Of a stretch of 8,488 nucleotides of DNA, positions 7,017 through 8,488 are shown one piece after another (the first letter of the stretch is position 1; every line of letters begins with the position of its first letter). The DNA is from Chloroflexi bacterium UBA5177 (GTDB lineage: Bacteria; Chloroflexota; UBA5177): positions 3,896 through 12,383 of the forward strand of contig DHWR01000137.1 in the NCBI GenBank assembly GCA_002413265.1. The letters run 5' to 3'. Under the pieces are notes generated by a model. It was not told where the DNA came from, made no database searches, and saw only the letters and a list, made by a program, of their open reading frames with translations. The translations under genes and the position numbers were made by a program.

Positions 7017-7272
7017 CGCGCAAGAGGGCTACGAGCACCTTTCGCGTCGTGTCGTTCTCGATGAGAGTCACCAGCGTCATCAAACCGAGACGGCGCCGAA
7101 CCGCTCTGCCTGAGGATCGAGCGCGCTCGACCGCACCCTCCGGCTCGCTGTTTCTAGACGCCACCAAGTAGCCGGCCGTCGCCAGACCCAATACCACCAG
7201 GGTTGCGATACCGCCGATTGGTACGCTCACCGAGATGTTTTGTTTGCCTTCCTTCTCTTCAGCGTCTGCCAT
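6997..7272 (-). CDS. Small single-pass membrane protein of unknown function
   Basis: 91 residues from ATG at 7272, chosen because AAGGAG (complement of 7279-7284) lies six bases upstream; a longer reading from 7347 adds an Arg-rich stretch with no support. Residues 1-12 are acidic and polar (EEKEGK). One transmembrane helix spans about 18-38 (VPIGGIATLVV, then GYLVA), followed by a basic segment (RARSSGRAVRRR, 50-61) and an amphipathic, basic C-terminus (64-90). The positive charge after the helix and acidic N-terminus suggest an outside N-terminus and a cytoplasmic tail. No family is recognised. The last 20 bp are antisense to the end of polX, leaving no room for a conventional terminator between them. 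The clean ribosome binding site and membrane helix argue for a real gene. Confidence 0.7.
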   Translation of the reverse strand: MADAEEKEGKQNISVSVPIGGIATLVVLGLATAGYLVASRNSEPEGAVERARSSGRAVRRRLGLMTLVTLIENDTTRKVLVALLRAMARRG

Positions 7273-7373
7273 GACACTCTCCTTCTCCCTATAGCCTCTG
7301 GCCGCTGCCAAGCGATGCCGAGCACCGTATGAAGCAGAGCGACTCAAGGCATTCTACCCATTGGCGGCTCGCG

Positions 7374-7393
7374 TACAATCACCCCGAAAGAGG
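7374..7393 (+). promoter_or_regulatory. Candidate -10 element and ribosome binding site of the phosphoesterase gene
   Basis: TACAAT at 7374-7379 matches TATAAT at five of six positions, and no -35-like hexamer is seen 16-18 bases upstream. AAAGAGG at 7387-7393 is the ribosome binding site and lies six bases before the ATG at 7400, which decides that start over a TTG at 7361. If TACAAT is a true -10, transcription would start near 7386, essentially at the ribosome binding site. The rest of the divergent spacer (7273-7373) shows no strong promoter pair for the - strand gene; TTGGCA (complement of 7306-7311) resembles a -35 but has no -10 at proper spacing. Confidence 0.35.
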
Positions 7394-7399
7394 TTCTTT

Positions 7400-8227
7400 A
7401 TGCGTTTTGCCGTCATCTCCGATGTGCAGGCAAACTTGCCGGCGCTGCAAGCGGTGCTCGGAGCGCTCGATAGCGAGCAGAGAATCGAGCGAGTCATCAG
7501 CGCGGGAGACCTGGTCGGACTCGGTCCCTATCCCAATCAAGTGCTCGACCTGCTTCGCGAGCATGAGGTCCAGTCCGTGATGGGGAATTACGATGATGCA
7601 ATCGTCCTCGACCGGATTGGGTCGGGCGCGGACTTTCCATCCATCGAGGAAGAGGACGCGGATCGGGCGGCTCTGGGCTGGACGCGCAGCGAGCTGACTC
7701 CGGAGAACCTCCGGTACCTTCTAGATCTGCCATCGGATCTGCACCTGGAGCACGGCCCTCGAATGCGAATCAGGAAAAATGCCCTGGACGAGAAGAGCGC
7801 GGAGTACAAGCGCTCCTTTATGACGCGGGCGATGTTCGGCGGCCTCGTGTCGCGAACTCCCGTGACCGGGTTGAAGAGGGTCAGGGTGGTGCACGGCAGC
7901 ATGCGGGCAAAAAACGAGCTGGTACGCGGCGATACTGCCGACTCCATTCTGAAGAACATCGCGGAAAATACCCAGAGCGACGTGGTCATTTCAGGGCATG
8001 CCCGGGAGAGCTTCCGGCGCGACTTGCCCGCCACCACGTTTGTCGGCGTGGGCCCCGTGGACAGCACCTTCGTGGGACTCGATGCGGCTCAATATGCGGT
8101 GCTGGATATCGGAAAGACGGTCGAAATCGAATTCAGGAGCGTAGCGTACGACGCCGAAGCGTACAAGCGTGACCTCGAACGGGCCGGCCTACCGCGTCGT
8201 GGCGAGGCAATCCGGCAGCTCTTCTAG
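7400..8227 (+). CDS. Metallophosphoesterase-fold protein (YfcE/MJ0936-like) with altered metal site
   Basis: 275 residues. The calcineurin-like phosphoesterase scaffold is clear: ISDVQANLPAL (6-16), AGDLVGLGPYPNQVLDLL (35-52), VMGNYDD (60-66), VVHGS (163-167) and VVISGHARE (195-203). In active members the pattern is DxH, GD, GN(H/x)D, H and GHxH. Here Asp8, Asp37, Asn63, His165 and His200 are kept, but the DxH histidine is Gln10 and the second GHxH histidine is Arg202. Tyr64 replaces the common His after GN. In the family's usual scheme, Gln10 and Arg202 both stand at metal site 1, while site 2 ligands are intact. A Lys/Arg-rich segment (about 120-160) lies before the His165 strand. The start is set by AAAGAGG six bases upstream. 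It may have changed metal use or be a non-hydrolytic binding or regulatory protein; the substrate is unknown. Confidence 0.85.
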   Translation: MRFAVISDVQANLPALQAVLGALDSEQRIERVISAGDLVGLGPYPNQVLDLLREHEVQSVMGNYDDAIVLDRIGSGADFPSIEEEDADRAALGWTRSELTPENLRYLLDLPSDLHLEHGPRMRIRKNALDEKSAEYKRSFMTRAMFGGLVSRTPVTGLKRVRVVHGSMRAKNELVRGDTADSILKNIAENTQSDVVISGHARESFRRDLPATTFVGVGPVDSTFVGLDAAQYAVLDIGKTVEIEFRSVAYDAEAYKRDLERAGLPRRGEAIRQLF

Positions 8228-8275
8228 GCGACCGTCGGACGCCTTGGTGCCTGCGCTGTAGGCCGAGCATCCAGC

Positions 8276-8488
8276 TCAAGCAGAGCTTCGCAGCCCTGAG
8301 ATTCTCAGGACGTACGCGAGCTCCTCGCTTCTCAAGAGGGCAGCGCACAGAACGTAGGACATGCCGGCGACTGCCATAGTAGCGACGACTGTCAGCACTC
8401 TTGCCGACAGCCTGTCGGTGCCGAGGTGTCCTGCCGTCACGTTCACGACCACGATCGTGACGGCGGCCATGGCGACCCCGCAGACCAC
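8276..8488 (-). CDS. C-terminal part of a polytopic membrane protein, possibly a MurJ-type flippase (partial)
   Basis: The frame is open from the right edge to a TGA (complement of 8276-8278), giving 70 residues; the real start is beyond the window. Two hydrophobic segments are visible: about residues 1-18 (VAMAAVTIVVVNVTAG) and 29-48 (VLTVVATMAVAGMSYVLCAA). They are joined by a short polar loop and followed by an amphipathic tail (RSEELAYVLRISGLRSS). Two closing helices with a tail containing an SEEL-type motif resemble the end of MurJ/MviN lipid II flippases, which are common in this sort of neighbourhood, but 70 residues cannot establish it. Other multidrug/oligosaccharidyl-lipid/polysaccharide exporters are possible. 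The gene converges on the phosphoesterase gene, 48 bp apart. Confidence 0.5.
   Translation of the reverse strand: MVCGVAMAAVTIVVVNVTAGHLGTDRLSARVLTVVATMAVAGMSYVLCAALLRSEELAYVLRISGLRSSA

Noticed and set aside
8226..8263. Short stems AGGCG/CGCCT (8226-8244) and GCCT/AGGC (8249-8263) between the convergent phosphoesterase and membrane protein genes, considered as terminators.
   Set aside because: Stems are only four to five pairs and no T-run follows. They do not meet the pattern of an intrinsic terminator.
1..8488. Search for a defence island, CRISPR array, toxin-antitoxin pair, integrase, IS ends or tRNA.
   Set aside because: No spaced direct repeats, transposase-like frames, terminal inverted repeats or cloverleaf-like sequences were seen. 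The window reads as an ordinary chromosomal region.

Overview
This is high-GC bacterial chromosome. It has no tRNA, rRNA, CRISPR array, transposase or prophage gene that I can see. Gene density, the PolX/RarA/FolC housekeeping set and the sequence flavour suggest a Chloroflexota or Dormibacterota-like, soil-type lineage, but that placement is a guess from style and not from a marker gene.

Layout from left to right. (1) Positions 1-105 hold the last 34 codons of a hydrophobic protein on the + strand. (2) An intergenic stretch (106-241) carries a perfect 7-bp inverted repeat whose right arm contains a good -10 hexamer. It precedes two overlapping + strand genes (242-748 and 730-1185), each encoding a small lipoprotein with an Ala/Pro/Thr-rich linker and one pair of cysteines. 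(3) A tight - strand operon runs from 5176 down to 1206: DUF1232-like membrane protein, rarA, folC, then an exported DUF192 protein. Junctions are 9 nt, a 4-nt ATGA overlap, and 3 nt. (4) Divergent from it is polX (5292-7016), a complete bacterial family X DNA polymerase with a PHP exonuclease domain. Its 3' end overlaps by 20 bp the convergent gene of a 91-residue single-pass membrane protein (6997-7272). (5) Divergent from that is a metallophosphoesterase-fold protein (7400-8227) that has lost particular metal-ligand histidines. (6) At the right edge is the C-terminal part of a polytopic membrane protein on the - strand, possibly a MurJ-type flippase.

How the genes may work together. rarA (stalled-fork maintenance), folC (folate polyglutamylation, hence one-carbon supply for dTMP and purines) and the divergent polX (gap-filling repair synthesis) form a DNA-maintenance block. 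DUF1232 and DUF192 are envelope-associated passengers of the operon. I do not see a defence system or a clearly new multi-gene system. The items most worth a second look are the metal-site-altered phosphoesterase, the extra N-terminal domain on the DUF192 protein, the palindromic promoter in front of the lipoprotein pair, and the lipoprotein pair itself.
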